Origin: Acinetobacter oleivorans DR1
Lineage (GTDB): Bacteria; Pseudomonadota; Gammaproteobacteria; Pseudomonadales; Moraxellaceae
NCBI RefSeq assembly: GCF_000196795.1
Contig: NC_014259.1
Coordinates: 1,178,001-1,242,000, forward strand
Length of the DNA: 64,000 bases
Reading direction: 5' to 3'
In this document: positions 1-8,322 of the stretch, one piece after another
How the letters are laid out: every line of letters starts with the position of its first letter
How positions within the stretch are numbered: the first letter of the stretch is position 1
Made by a program: the position numbers and the translations under genes
The notes under the pieces: model-generated
The model's database searches: none
Seen by the model: the letters and a program-made list of their open reading frames with translations, nothing else
Told to the model about the DNA's origin: nothing

Positions 1-2040
1 TGCTGGAAGTTTAGCTGGGAAGTTTTCAAATAATCCCCAAAATGCTTCCTGAATATTTAAGAAAGCTTTTTGTAGAGCTAATTTAGCGTGAAGTTGTTCA
101 GCTTCAGTTTTTTGGCCAGCTTCATAAAATTTTAAAATCGCAGTAGAAATAAAGAGGTGCGCGTGAATATCTGCCAAGCGTCCTGATAACATTTCTTTGC
201 GTTTTAAGTCTCCTGCAAGTAAACCAAGTGACATATCCGAAACAAGTGCAAAGTTGGCACTAAAACGGTTAATCGTCTTATAGTAACTGGCAGTAAATTG
301 ATCTACTGATTGAGGGGCATCGTTTGAGCCACCTGTCCAACCATAAGCAAATGATTTTGCCCCCCGGTTAAAGGTATAGGCTAAATGTTTAAATAATAAA
401 TCATCGAATTTTTGAACTGCATTAGCTTTATCTTCAGATTGAAGAAGTTGCAATTCTTCAAAAAGATAAGGGTGACAGCGCATTGAACCTTGACCAAAAA
501 TCATCAATGAACGAGTCAAAATATTTGCGCCTTCTACCGTAATTGCAATTGGAATCGCTTGATAGGTAAGGGCAAGGAAGTTACGTGGTCCAAGTTGAAT
601 TGCACGTCCTCCAGCAATATCCATTCCGTGATTAACGACTTTACGCATCGTTTCAGTTGCATAATATTTTGCCATGGCAGTCATTACCGCAGGTGTTCCA
701 CCTTGGTTTAGGCCACATGTCACTAAATAACGGAATGCTTCGAGCATGTAGGCATCGCTGGCAATTTCACTGGTCGCTTCTTGTACGCCTTCAAATTTAC
801 CAACAGAAATATTAAATTGTTGACGAATTTTCGCAAAAGCACCAACGGTTAAATAGCTCATTTCACCTGCTGCTGTTGCTAAAGCTGGAAGGGAAATACC
901 ACGACCAACACCTAAGCACTCCATTAGCATTCGCCAGCCCTTACCGGCATTTTCTTGCCCACCAATAATCCAGTCAATAGGAATGAAAACATCTTCTCCT
1001 TCTACGGTTCCGTTCATAAATGGAGAGCCTGGAAAATGCCGTGCTCCTATTTTCACGCCTGCATGACTGGCAGGAATGAGGGCACAGGTAATACCGTACT
1101 CTGTTTTATTTTTATCGCCGAGTAACCCTTCAGGGTCATATAGTTTAAATGCAAGACCTACGACTGTGGCAATTGGCGCAAGGGTAATCCAGCGTTTAGA
1201 GAAATTCATACGGAGCCCAAGAACTTGAGCACCTTCATATTCGCCGTAGCAAACAACACCTGAATCTGGAATGGCACCAGCGTCTGAACCTGCTTCTGGA
1301 CTGGTTAAACCAAAGCATGGGATTTCTTCACCTTTAGCTAGGCCCGGTAAATATTGTTGCTTTTGAGCATCAGTACCGTAGTGCATGAGTAGCTCACCCG
1401 GTCCCAACGAATTGGGAACCATACAACTCACAGCAGTGGTGAGTGAGCGTGAAGCAATTTTGCTCATAATACGACTTTGCGCAAATGAGCTAAATTCTTT
1501 GCCGCCAAAGGATTTTGGAATAATGAGGCCTAAAAAACCTTTGTCTTTAATAAATTGCCAAACCTCTGGTGGAAGATCTTTTAAGTGATGATGAATTTCC
1601 CACTCATTGAGCATGCTACAAAGTAGCTCAACTTCATTATCAATAAAACTTTGTTCTTCTTCTGACAACGTTGGGTAGGGATACTTTTCAAATTGAGACC
1701 AATCAGGTGCCCCCATAAACAATTCTTTTTCCCACCAACTGGTACCTGCTTCTAAGGCCTCTTGTTCAGTTGTACTGATACTCGGCATTGAGTTTGCTAA
1801 TGTTTTATATGCAGGTTTAGTAATCAGGTTAAAGCGTAATGGTGCAAATAAAATAATGATACTAAGAGCAATGAGAGGAATACCTAAAATGAGAGCCCAT
1901 GGCGTTAATATGAGTGCAGTAAATATAGCTACCACAATCGTAATTACACTGCCAATGATTCGGTTTAGGTTAAAAAAGAAAATTGCCCATATTGCAAAAA
2001 GCTGAATGACGATACTTAAAACAAAGAGTAGGAAAATCAT
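1..2040 (-). CDS. fadE: acyl-CoA dehydrogenase FadE, C-terminus beyond window
   Basis: Catalyses the first, FAD-dependent step of fatty acid beta-oxidation (acyl-CoA to trans-2-enoyl-CoA). The first 680 residues are visible; the FadE family is usually about 815 residues, so roughly 130 are missing at the left edge. Residues 1-65 form two hydrophobic helices, as in E. coli FadE, suggesting membrane association. The acyl-CoA dehydrogenase core follows, with LTSPEAGSDAGAIPDSG near residue 250 and the FadE-typical VEGANILTRSLMIFGQGS near residue 515. The ATG at 2038-2040 is preceded by AAGGAG at 5-nt spacing, which fixes the start. No neighbouring beta-oxidation genes are present. The family assignment is firm; chain-length preference cannot be read from sequence. 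Confidence 0.93.
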   Translation of the reverse strand, partial: MIFLLFVLSIVIQLFAIWAIFFFNLNRIIGSVITIVVAIFTALILTPWALILGIPLIALSIIILFAPLRFNLITKPAYKTLANSMPSISTTEQEALEAGTSWWEKELFMGAPDWSQFEKYPYPTLSEEEQSFIDNEVELLCSMLNEWEIHHHLKDLPPEVWQFIKDKGFLGLIIPKSFGGKEFSSFAQSRIMSKIASRSLTTAVSCMVPNSLGPGELLMHYGTDAQKQQYLPGLAKGEEIPCFGLTSPEAGSDAGAIPDSGVVCYGEYEGAQVLGLRMNFSKRWITLAPIATVVGLAFKLYDPEGLLGDKNKTEYGITCALIPASHAGVKIGARHFPGSPFMNGTVEGEDVFIPIDWIIGGQENAGKGWRMLMECLGVGRGISLPALATAAGEMSYLTVGAFAKIRQQFNISVGKFEGVQEATSEIASDAYMLEAFRYLVTCGLNQGGTPAVMTAMAKYYATETMRKVVNHGMDIAGGRAIQLGPRNFLALTYQAIPIAITVEGANILTRSLMIFGQGSMRCHPYLFEELQLLQSEDKANAVQKFDDLLFKHLAYTFNRGAKSFAYGWTGGSNDAPQSVDQFTASYYKTINRFSANFALVSDMSLGLLAGDLKRKEMLSGRLADIHAHLFISTAILKFYEAGQKTEAEQLHAKLALQKAFLNIQEAFWGLFENFPAKLPA

Positions 2041-2276
2041 ACTTGCTCCTTGCTAGATAAGCCCTCAAGTTAGAAGTTACAAAAAAGCGAGGAGAGATTT
2101 AAGGCTTAACTAGCTCATTTTTAATGCTGTTTAAATTTAATTTTTTATGTCGCAATTGATGTATATGCTAGAGCAGGGATATATCGTACTTTTAGGTATA
2201 AGATATTTTTCAGTGAAAGTGTAATGGCTTGTTTTATCGATTTGTCAAGAAATGTTATTGATTTTCTTATACAAAT
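2041..2276. other. intergenic region, divergent of nothing, fadE promoter side
   Basis: AT-rich spacer between the 5' end of fadE and the lipA terminator. It must carry the fadE promoter on the minus strand. I see no clear FadR-like palindrome and no ORF with a ribosome binding site. Confidence 0.4.
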
Positions 2277-2305
2277 AAAAAGCCCTCTGTGTTAGAGGGC
2301 TTTTT
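2277..2305 (-). terminator. rho-independent terminator after lipA
   Basis: Perfect stem AAAAGCCCTCT / AGAGGGCTTTT with a 5-nt loop, A-tract on one side and T-tract on the other. It lies just downstream of the lipA stop and could work in both directions. Confidence 0.88.
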
Positions 2306-2321
2306 ATAGATATTTAATTTA

Positions 2322-3335
2322 TTAAGCTTCGACGGTTTGAACAGCAATTTTTTTAGCTGGATCTACTTTACGACGAACTTCTGGTACTGGTTCACCATGG
2401 TATTGACGATCAGCAAAATAGCTTGAACGAACCATTGGTGCAGACCAAATATTTCTAAAGCCAAGTTTGCGGCCATGCTCTGCATAACGTTCAAACTCTT
2501 CTGGCGTTACAAAGCGGTCAATTGGCGCATGTTGTTTAGATGGCTGTAAATATTGACCAATAGTCACATAGTCAACATCGTGAGCACGTAAGTCATCAAG
2601 CAATGCAATAACTTCTTCTTCAGTTTCACCAATACCGACCATCAAACCACATTTTGTTGGGATATCTGGGCAGTATTCTTTAAACATTTTTAATAAGGTT
2701 AAAGAGTGTTGATAGTCTGAACCTGGACGCATTGCTTTATATAGACGAGGCACAGTCTCAATGTTGTGGTTAAATACGTCTGGCGGACATTCAGTCATAA
2801 TGCGTAAAGCAATATCCATACGTCCACGGAAATCTGGTACTAAAATCTCAAGCAATGTCGTAGGGCTAAGCGCGCGAGCTTCTTTGATACAGTCCACAAA
2901 GTGCTGTGCACCGCCGTCAAGTAAGTCATCACGGTCAACCGAAGTAATTACCGCATATTTGAGCTTAAGATTAGCAATTGTCTCTGCCATGTGACGAGGT
3001 TCGTCAGCATCGAGCGCATTTGGACGACCATGAGCTACATCACAGAAAGGACAACGGCGTGTACAAATATCGCCCATAATCATGAATGTTGCCGTACCAC
3101 CACCAAAACATTCTGGTAGGTTAGGACAAGCGGCTTCTTCACAAACGGTATGGAGTTTTTGAGCACGTAAAGTCGTTTTAATACGCTGAACTTCTTCTGG
3201 TGCCGTCATCTTGACACGAATCCAGTCAGGTTTACGCGGCACTTCAACCGTAGGTACAACTTTTACAGGAATTCTTGCGACTTTTTCTGCGCCACGAAGT
3301 TTTACACCCTGTTCAGGTTTACGGTGTTCTGACAT
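2322..3335 (-). CDS. lipA: lipoyl synthase LipA
   Basis: Radical SAM enzyme that inserts two sulfurs into octanoyl-carrier domains to form lipoyl groups on pyruvate and 2-oxoglutarate dehydrogenases and the glycine cleavage H protein. Both cluster motifs are visible: C65, C70 and C76 (CEEAACPNLPEC) for the sacrificial auxiliary cluster and C91-x3-C95-x2-C98 (CTRRCPFC) for the SAM cluster. The RSSYFA motif near the C-terminus supplies the conserved serine ligand. An in-frame GTG lies 15 nt upstream (3350), but I chose the ATG at 3335 because GGAAAAG sits about 6 nt before it, giving 337 residues. No lipB is adjacent; the gene appears monocistronic. Confidence 0.95.
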   Translation of the reverse strand: MSEHRKPEQGVKLRGAEKVARIPVKVVPTVEVPRKPDWIRVKMTAPEEVQRIKTTLRAQKLHTVCEEAACPNLPECFGGGTATFMIMGDICTRRCPFCDVAHGRPNALDADEPRHMAETIANLKLKYAVITSVDRDDLLDGGAQHFVDCIKEARALSPTTLLEILVPDFRGRMDIALRIMTECPPDVFNHNIETVPRLYKAMRPGSDYQHSLTLLKMFKEYCPDIPTKCGLMVGIGETEEEVIALLDDLRAHDVDYVTIGQYLQPSKQHAPIDRFVTPEEFERYAEHGRKLGFRNIWSAPMVRSSYFADRQYHGEPVPEVRRKVDPAKKIAVQTVEA

Positions 3336-3531
3336 ATCTAACTTTTCCACTCGTTTATAGAGACATTGACATTGTATTATAGCGAAGTTCTTCAGTTAAT
3401 AGCGGAAAATAACTATTCATATAATAAATGTGGCTATTCAGAAATATAGGGTTGAGAAATACATAAATTCACCGCATATTAGTCATAATCTATTATAAAA
3501 TATGGTCATTCAAGAGAGGAAGGAGCTTTCA

Positions 3532-4944
3532 ATGCCACGTAAAAAAGAGGTCGTTAGTGGGAATTTCGTTAAATACGATGCGGTAGTTCTCGGTTCTGGA
3601 CCTGCGGGTGAAGGCGCGGCAATGAAGCTTTCAAAAGCTGGTAAGCGTGTTGCAATTGTAGATGTGCGTGATCAACTTGGTGGTAACTGTGCACACGTGG
3701 GAACGATTCCAAGTAAAGCATTACGTCAAACAGTTTCTAGTATTATTCGCTATCAGCGTGATCCAATGTTTCAAAAAGTAGGTGAATGGAAACAGTTCAC
3801 CATGAAACAGGTTCTGCGTAATGCACACAAAGTGATTCAACAACAGGTTGATACACATACACGTTTTTATGACCGTAACAAGATTGGTGTCTTCCACGGT
3901 CGTGCATATATTCAAGATAAAAATACAGTTCTAGTTTTTAGCCATGAAGGTATTAAAGAGACAATTATCTGTAAGCAAATCGTGATTGCGACAGGTAGTC
4001 GTCCTTATCATCCGCAAGGTCTCGACTTTGATCATCCTCGCGTGTTTGATTCGGACAAGATTCTTGATCTTGATTATTCAATTCAAAAAATTATTATTTA
4101 CGGCGCGGGCGTTATTGGCTGTGAATATGCCTCAATCTTTATTGGTCTAGATCATAAAGTTGACTTGATTAATACTCAGCAAAAACTATTAAGTTATCTA
4201 GATGATGAAATTGCTGATGCTTTGTCATATCACTTACGTGAACAAGGTGTGTTAATTCGTCACAACGAACAAATGGATCATCTTGAAACGTTTGATGACC
4301 ATGTTGTTTTACACTTACAAAGTGGTAAAAAGATTAAAGCCGATGCCATTCTTTGGTGTAACGGCCGTTCAGGTAACACAGAGGGCTTAGGTCTTGAGAA
4401 CGTTGGATTAGTTCCAAACAACCGCGGCCAGCTTTCAGTAAATGATCAATATCAAACTGAAGTTGAAAACATCTATGCTGCTGGTGATGTAATTGGTTGG
4501 CCATCACTTGCTTCTGCTGCTTATGACCAAGGGCGCTGTGCTGGCGCAAACATGAGTGGTGAAGATGCGAAACCAGTACGTGATATCCCAACTGGTATCT
4601 ATACCATTCCTGAAATCTCATCAATTGGTAAAAATGAACAGGAATTAACGGAAGAAAAAATTCCGTATGAAGTGGGTCAAGCTTCTTTCCGTCATTTAGC
4701 TCGTGCACAAATTACTGGTGATACAGTAGGTGAGTTAAAAATTCTTTTCCACCGTGACACTATGGAAATTTTAGGTATTCATTGTTTTGGTAATAACGCT
4801 GCCGAAATTATCCACATTGGGCAAGCAGTTATGCACAGCCCAAACAATACCTTGAAATATTTTGTTGAAACGACGTTTAACTATCCAACAATGGCTGAAG
4901 CATATCGTGTAGCTGCACTTAACGGTATGAATCGCTTGTTTTGA
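3532..4944 (+). CDS. sthA: soluble pyridine nucleotide transhydrogenase
   Basis: FAD flavoprotein that transfers hydride between NADPH and NAD+, balancing the two pools in the cytoplasm. The N-terminal GSGPAGEGAAMKLSKAGK is the FAD-binding glycine motif, a second Rossmann motif YGAGVIGCEYASIF binds the nicotinamide nucleotide near residue 180, and a C-terminal dimerisation domain follows. In the position of the redox disulfide of lipoamide dehydrogenases the sequence is GGNCAHVGTIPSKALR, so the second cysteine is Thr, the SthA hallmark. An ATG at 3502 is in frame, but the ATG at 3532 follows GAGGAAGGAG at ideal spacing, giving 470 residues. It is single and ends at a strong terminator. Confidence 0.95.
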   Translation: MPRKKEVVSGNFVKYDAVVLGSGPAGEGAAMKLSKAGKRVAIVDVRDQLGGNCAHVGTIPSKALRQTVSSIIRYQRDPMFQKVGEWKQFTMKQVLRNAHKVIQQQVDTHTRFYDRNKIGVFHGRAYIQDKNTVLVFSHEGIKETIICKQIVIATGSRPYHPQGLDFDHPRVFDSDKILDLDYSIQKIIIYGAGVIGCEYASIFIGLDHKVDLINTQQKLLSYLDDEIADALSYHLREQGVLIRHNEQMDHLETFDDHVVLHLQSGKKIKADAILWCNGRSGNTEGLGLENVGLVPNNRGQLSVNDQYQTEVENIYAAGDVIGWPSLASAAYDQGRCAGANMSGEDAKPVRDIPTGIYTIPEISSIGKNEQELTEEKIPYEVGQASFRHLARAQITGDTVGELKILFHRDTMEILGIHCFGNNAAEIIHIGQAVMHSPNNTLKYFVETTFNYPTMAEAYRVAALNGMNRLF

Positions 4945-4963
4945 TTTTAAATAAGTTTTCAAT

Positions 4964-4993
4964 AAAAAAGCCTGCAAATTTGCGGGCTTTTTT
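4964..4993 (+). terminator. terminator after sthA
   Basis: Stem AAAAAAGCC-t-GCA / TGC-g-GGCTTTTTT with a 4-nt loop and a long T-run, 19 nt past the sthA stop. A-tract on the left also allows use from the minus strand. Confidence 0.88.
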
Positions 4994-5063
4994 ATTTTCA
5001 TTACACCACAGGTTTTTTATATTTTTATGACAATCCAAAATATGATTTCAGCTTTTCATCATA

Positions 5064-5198
5064 CTAGTGTGGACAAAATGCTTGGTTAAAATATTCAAAT
5101 AAATCCGGTGTTTGTTTCCATAAAATTATAGAAAGCACCAAAAGCGTGACTAGGATAAAAGTCATAATTGTTTTCAAAAGTAAGGCATTATGCGTCAT
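5064..5198 (-). CDS. predicted 44-residue single-span membrane protein
   Basis: Not a recognised family. The ORF begins inside the last codons of the upstream MFS gene (overlap 11 nt, different frame) and encodes MTHNALLLKTIMTF followed by a hydrophobic stretch ILVTLLVLSIILW (residues 15-27) and a short tail ending NQAFCPH. The ATG is preceded by GAGGAGG at 9-nt spacing, one of the strongest Shine-Dalgarno matches in the window, and the overlap suggests translational coupling to the transporter. Predicted topology is one transmembrane helix. It could be a small partner of the carrier. No homologue is known to me, so coding status rests on the start signal, the overlap and the hydrophobic profile. 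Confidence 0.55.
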   Translation of the reverse strand: MTHNALLLKTIMTFILVTLLVLSIILWKQTPDLFEYFNQAFCPH

Positions 5199-6402
5199 GA
5201 ATAACAGCCTCCTCATTTACAAAGAAATGTACGATTACCCCTAATATACTCAATGCTATTGAACATAGCCAAATCGCATTGTAATTACCTGTTAAGTCAT
5301 GGTTAACACCGCCAAGCCAACCGCCAAAGAAAGAACCGACTTGATGGGTGAAAAATACAATGCCGCTCAGCATTGAAAGGTATTTAACACCAAACATATT
5401 TGCCACAATACCGTTCGTGAGCGGAACTGTTGAGAGCCATAAAAGGCCCATAATAATTCCAAAAGCATATACCGTATAAATGCTTAAAGGTAATAACAAA
5501 AAGGCAATGATCGCAATGCCACGGCTGCCGTAAAGCGCCATTAATAACTTAGGTTTTGAGAAGCGATCTCCTAACCAGCCAGCACCATAAGTCCCCACAA
5601 TATTAAATAGTCCAACTAGGGCCAGAAACACGGTACCTGTAGCTGCATCAAAGCCGTGATCGATTAAATAGCCGGGTAAATGTACACCTAAGAAGACCAC
5701 CTGAAATCCACAGACTAAAAAGCCTAAGGCTAACCACCAAAAGGGTTTATGTTTTCTGGCTATATTCAGTACTTGTTTAAATGTAAGCTGAGGTTGTGCA
5801 ATTGCTTTTGGTGTTTGATTGCTTGGTCCTTTTAACATCCATGCAAGGGGAATAATAAGAGCAATTAACAGCGCACTAACCATTAGGGCAGCTGACCATC
5901 CAACATTCTTGAGTAAGAGAAGGGTAGATGGCAACATAATAAACTGACCGAAAGAACCTGCTGCACTTGCAATTCCCATTGCCATACTTCTTTTTTCTGG
6001 AGGGGCAGCTCGGCCTACTGCACTAAGTAAAACTGTAAAAGAGGTTGCTGATAAAGCTAAACCAATAATAAGACCTAGGCTTAAATTCAAAATGAGTACA
6101 CTTGAACTAAAAGCCATTAACAGTAAGCCAAGGGCGTAAAGTAATCCGCCAACAGCAACCACAATTTTACTGCCATATTTATCTGCGATTGCGCCAGTAA
6201 AAGGTTGAACGGCACCCCAGATCAGGTTCTGCATGGCGATTGCAAGACTAAAAACATGTTGGCCCCAGCCAATCTCATGGCTCATTGGGACCAAATAAAG
6301 TCCAAAACCATGCCTAACACCTAAAGAAAGAGCCAAAATAAGGGCACTACCAATCAGCATATAGATAAGTGGCTGGGAAAAGTTGTGAGCAGTTTTAGTC
6401 AT
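5188..6402 (-). CDS. MFS transporter
   Basis: Inner-membrane carrier of 404 residues with about 12 hydrophobic segments, the usual MFS length. The loop between helices 2 and 3 carries GAIADKYGSKIVV, the family's G-x3-D-x2-G motif, and the matching repeat GAGWLGDRFSKPKLL sits in the second half. The overall look (GLYLVPMSHEIGW, then a C-terminal NGIVANMFGVKYLSMLSGIVF) resembles monocarboxylate or oxalate/formate-type carriers, so the substrate may be a small organic anion, but this is inference. It overlaps the small ORF at its 3' end. The upstream 170 nt holds no regulator gene and only a weak ribosome binding site. Confidence 0.85.
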   Translation of the reverse strand: MTKTAHNFSQPLIYMLIGSALILALSLGVRHGFGLYLVPMSHEIGWGQHVFSLAIAMQNLIWGAVQPFTGAIADKYGSKIVVAVGGLLYALGLLLMAFSSSVLILNLSLGLIIGLALSATSFTVLLSAVGRAAPPEKRSMAMGIASAAGSFGQFIMLPSTLLLLKNVGWSAALMVSALLIALIIPLAWMLKGPSNQTPKAIAQPQLTFKQVLNIARKHKPFWWLALGFLVCGFQVVFLGVHLPGYLIDHGFDAATGTVFLALVGLFNIVGTYGAGWLGDRFSKPKLLMALYGSRGIAIIAFLLLPLSIYTVYAFGIIMGLLWLSTVPLTNGIVANMFGVKYLSMLSGIVFFTHQVGSFFGGWLGGVNHDLTGNYNAIWLCSIALSILGVIVHFFVNEEAVIHDA

Positions 6403-6535
6403 CGTTAATGGAAAATTATAATAATGTGGTCATTTATTGTAAAAGATATATCGAAAAATATCGATATAGATAATAAGAATATTTAAGAAGAATTAAAAAG
6501 TGAGTAATGTAAATATTTTATGATAAGAAATTTGA

Positions 6536-6566
6536 AGAAGCAGACATCATTTTGATCTCTGCTTCT
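6536..6566 (-). terminator. possible hairpin terminator after the nitrate transporter gene
   Basis: Nine-bp inverted repeat AGAAGCAGA / TCTGCTTCT with a 13-nt loop, just past the stop at 6575. There is no good T-run on the minus strand, so termination may be weak or the hairpin may only protect the 3' end. Confidence 0.45.
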
Positions 6567-6574
6567 TATAAAAA

Positions 6575-7921
6575 TTAAGCTGTTGAATTACGTTCAAGTA
6601 ATGCTTGTTCAAAAAGAACTTGTTCTTTTTCTTTATGTTCAGTGGTGAAGCGAATCAAAATTACACTACAGCCTGCGACCATAACCAGACCGCCTAAAAT
6701 AAACAGGCAAGTTTGAACATCGAGTAAGCCTTTAAGTAAGAAACCTGCTGCAACAGCACCAACATTGCCACCCGCACCAATAATCCCTGCAACTCCACCT
6801 AATGCAGTGCGATCGATAAAGGGTACGAGAGCGTAAGTTGCTCCACATGCCATATGCGTAAACAATGCAAAAATAGTCATGGAAATAATAGCGAGCGCAA
6901 CAGCATTCATTTGCGAGAAGAGGATTAAGAATAAACCTTCACCTAAAATCATGAGCACAAGTACTTTCGTGCGGCCATCTAAACCTTTTTTGAGTGCAAC
7001 TTTATCGGAAATGATACCGCCTAGCGCTCGAGCGAATAATGCTAAAAGACCAAAGATTCCGGCAGTTAGTCCAGCCGTTTTTAAATCCATTTTAAATTGA
7101 TCGACATAATACATTGCTGCAACGTTATGGATAAAAATCTCAATTCCAAAACTTGCACCATATGCCAAAAATAAAATCCAGACACGATAGTTGCGAGCGG
7201 CTTGCATTAAAATGGCAGTACCACCTTTTTTACCACTTCCGACCTCAATACCTTGCGCGCGAACTTCTTTAAAGTTTCCTTGAGGGCAATCTTGAGTTAA
7301 TTTCCAATAAAGAATGCCAACAATAACCATCATTACGCCAGGTACGATTAATGCCACGCGCCATCCCATGGTTTGTTCAACACCAAACATCACAATTGCA
7401 CCGAGCAATAAAGGCATTAAAGCTTGTGTTGCTCCACCGCCAGCATTTCCCCAGCCAGCCGTTGCCGCATTTGCTGTTCCTACAACGTTAGGTGCAAACA
7501 TGACACTTGTATGATATTGAGTAATGACGAAGCTTGCGCCAATCGCACCAATAAGTAAGCGAAAGAATAGAAAAGATTCATAACTATTGGCAGCAGCTAC
7601 ACCAAATACTGGAATGCTGCCAACTAATAGGAGAGTGGTGTACGTAATACGGGGGCCATATTCGTCGCAGAGTGGTCCGACAATAAGCCGAACTAAAATA
7701 GTAATAGCAACAGCAGCAATATTAATATTAGCAATTTGATCTTTTGTTAAGCCAAACTCACCTTTAATCACGGGCATTAATGGTGCACACGCAAACCATG
7801 CAAAGAAACATACAAAGAAAGCGAGCCATGTCATATGGAAGGCACGCATTGCTGGAGTTGAAAAACTGAATAATTTAATTTCAGTTGCTTTTTTTGCATC
7901 TAATTGGATATTTGAAGACAT
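6575..7921 (-). CDS. narK: nitrate/nitrite transporter, NarK/NasA (NNP) family
   Basis: MFS protein of the nitrate-nitrite porter family, 448 residues with about 12 membrane spans. Both nitrate signatures are readable: GWGNAGGGATQ in the first half (near residue 155) and GAGGNVGAVAAGF in the second, along with arginines in RLIVGPLCDEYG and the second-half repeat. It probably imports nitrate for assimilation. No nitrate reductase gene lies in the window, so the rest of the pathway is elsewhere. The start ATG at 7921 follows GAGGG at 7-nt spacing. The upstream DNA contains a tandem 11-mer and a perfect palindrome that look regulatory. Confidence 0.9.
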   Translation of the reverse strand: MSSNIQLDAKKATEIKLFSFSTPAMRAFHMTWLAFFVCFFAWFACAPLMPVIKGEFGLTKDQIANINIAAVAITILVRLIVGPLCDEYGPRITYTTLLLVGSIPVFGVAAANSYESFLFFRLLIGAIGASFVITQYHTSVMFAPNVVGTANAATAGWGNAGGGATQALMPLLLGAIVMFGVEQTMGWRVALIVPGVMMVIVGILYWKLTQDCPQGNFKEVRAQGIEVGSGKKGGTAILMQAARNYRVWILFLAYGASFGIEIFIHNVAAMYYVDQFKMDLKTAGLTAGIFGLLALFARALGGIISDKVALKKGLDGRTKVLVLMILGEGLFLILFSQMNAVALAIISMTIFALFTHMACGATYALVPFIDRTALGGVAGIIGAGGNVGAVAAGFLLKGLLDVQTCLFILGGLVMVAGCSVILIRFTTEHKEKEQVLFEQALLERNSTA

Positions 7922-7959
7922 ACGCCGTCCCTCTGAACTGAACGAAATTTAATTTGCAT

Positions 7960-8043
7960 GGCAATTTATTGCCTATCTGCAGACCGATCAGAGCGGACAT
8001 CGTTGGCCGTCTTTGTTTATTCATTGAATCATCATTGATTCAT
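7960..8043 (-). promoter_or_regulatory. candidate narK control region: palindrome plus tandem 11-mers
   Basis: Two elements lie upstream of narK. At 7960-7973 is the perfect palindrome GGCAATTTATTGCC, flanked on both sides by TGCA. At 8022-8043 are two adjacent 11-mers, CATTGAATCAT and CATTGATTCAT, that also form the dyad TGAATCA-N4-TGATTCA. They may be a DNA operator, or in RNA a hairpin leader of the kind bound by ANTAR regulators in nitrate assimilation operons. Which applies cannot be settled from sequence. Confidence 0.45.
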
Positions 8044-8272
8044 CATGCTCTGAATAAAGCAAAGCTTGTGCCAAAAAATGAATTTTACTAAAAAGGAAAA
8101 ATTACTTTCTAATTTTATTAAGTTAGTTTGTGAATAGAAAAATAATAAAAAATAAGAGGGTATTAATAAGAATTTGAAAAGGTTTCTACAGCTGTATTTT
8201 TTATAAAAAATGCTCATTTTTTTAGCATTTTGATTTAAAAAGAAGCAATTTTTAGGCGAAATAGAGTGAAAG
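8044..8272. other. AT-rich spacer between narK and the OmpW-type gene
   Basis: Very AT-rich spacer. The open frame on the minus strand here is Phe/Lys/Leu-rich and has no plausible ribosome binding site, so I do not call it a gene. I see nothing else supported. Confidence 0.4.
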
Positions 8273-8308
8273 AAAGCTATAAAAACTTATATAAGTCTTT
8301 ATAGCTTT
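8273..8308 (-). terminator. long hairpin after the OmpW-type gene
   Basis: An 18-bp inverted repeat (arms 8273-8290 and 8291-8308) with a single mismatch, centred on ACTTATATAAGT, 15 nt past the stop. On the minus strand it runs into CTTTCTTTC, giving a moderate terminator. Confidence 0.6.
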
Positions 8309-8322
8309 TCATGATGCAGAAG

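Noticed and set aside
3502..3531. Upstream ATG for sthA, and similar longer frames for rpsB, glyA, trhP, mrcB, hemP and exoX
   Set aside because: In each case a better Shine-Dalgarno or a promoter or RNA element inside the extension, or the conserved N-terminus, favours the downstream start.
8032..8217. 61-codon Phe/Lys/Leu-rich open frame on the minus strand
   Set aside because: AT-rich spacer, no ribosome binding site; composition reflects base bias rather than a protein.
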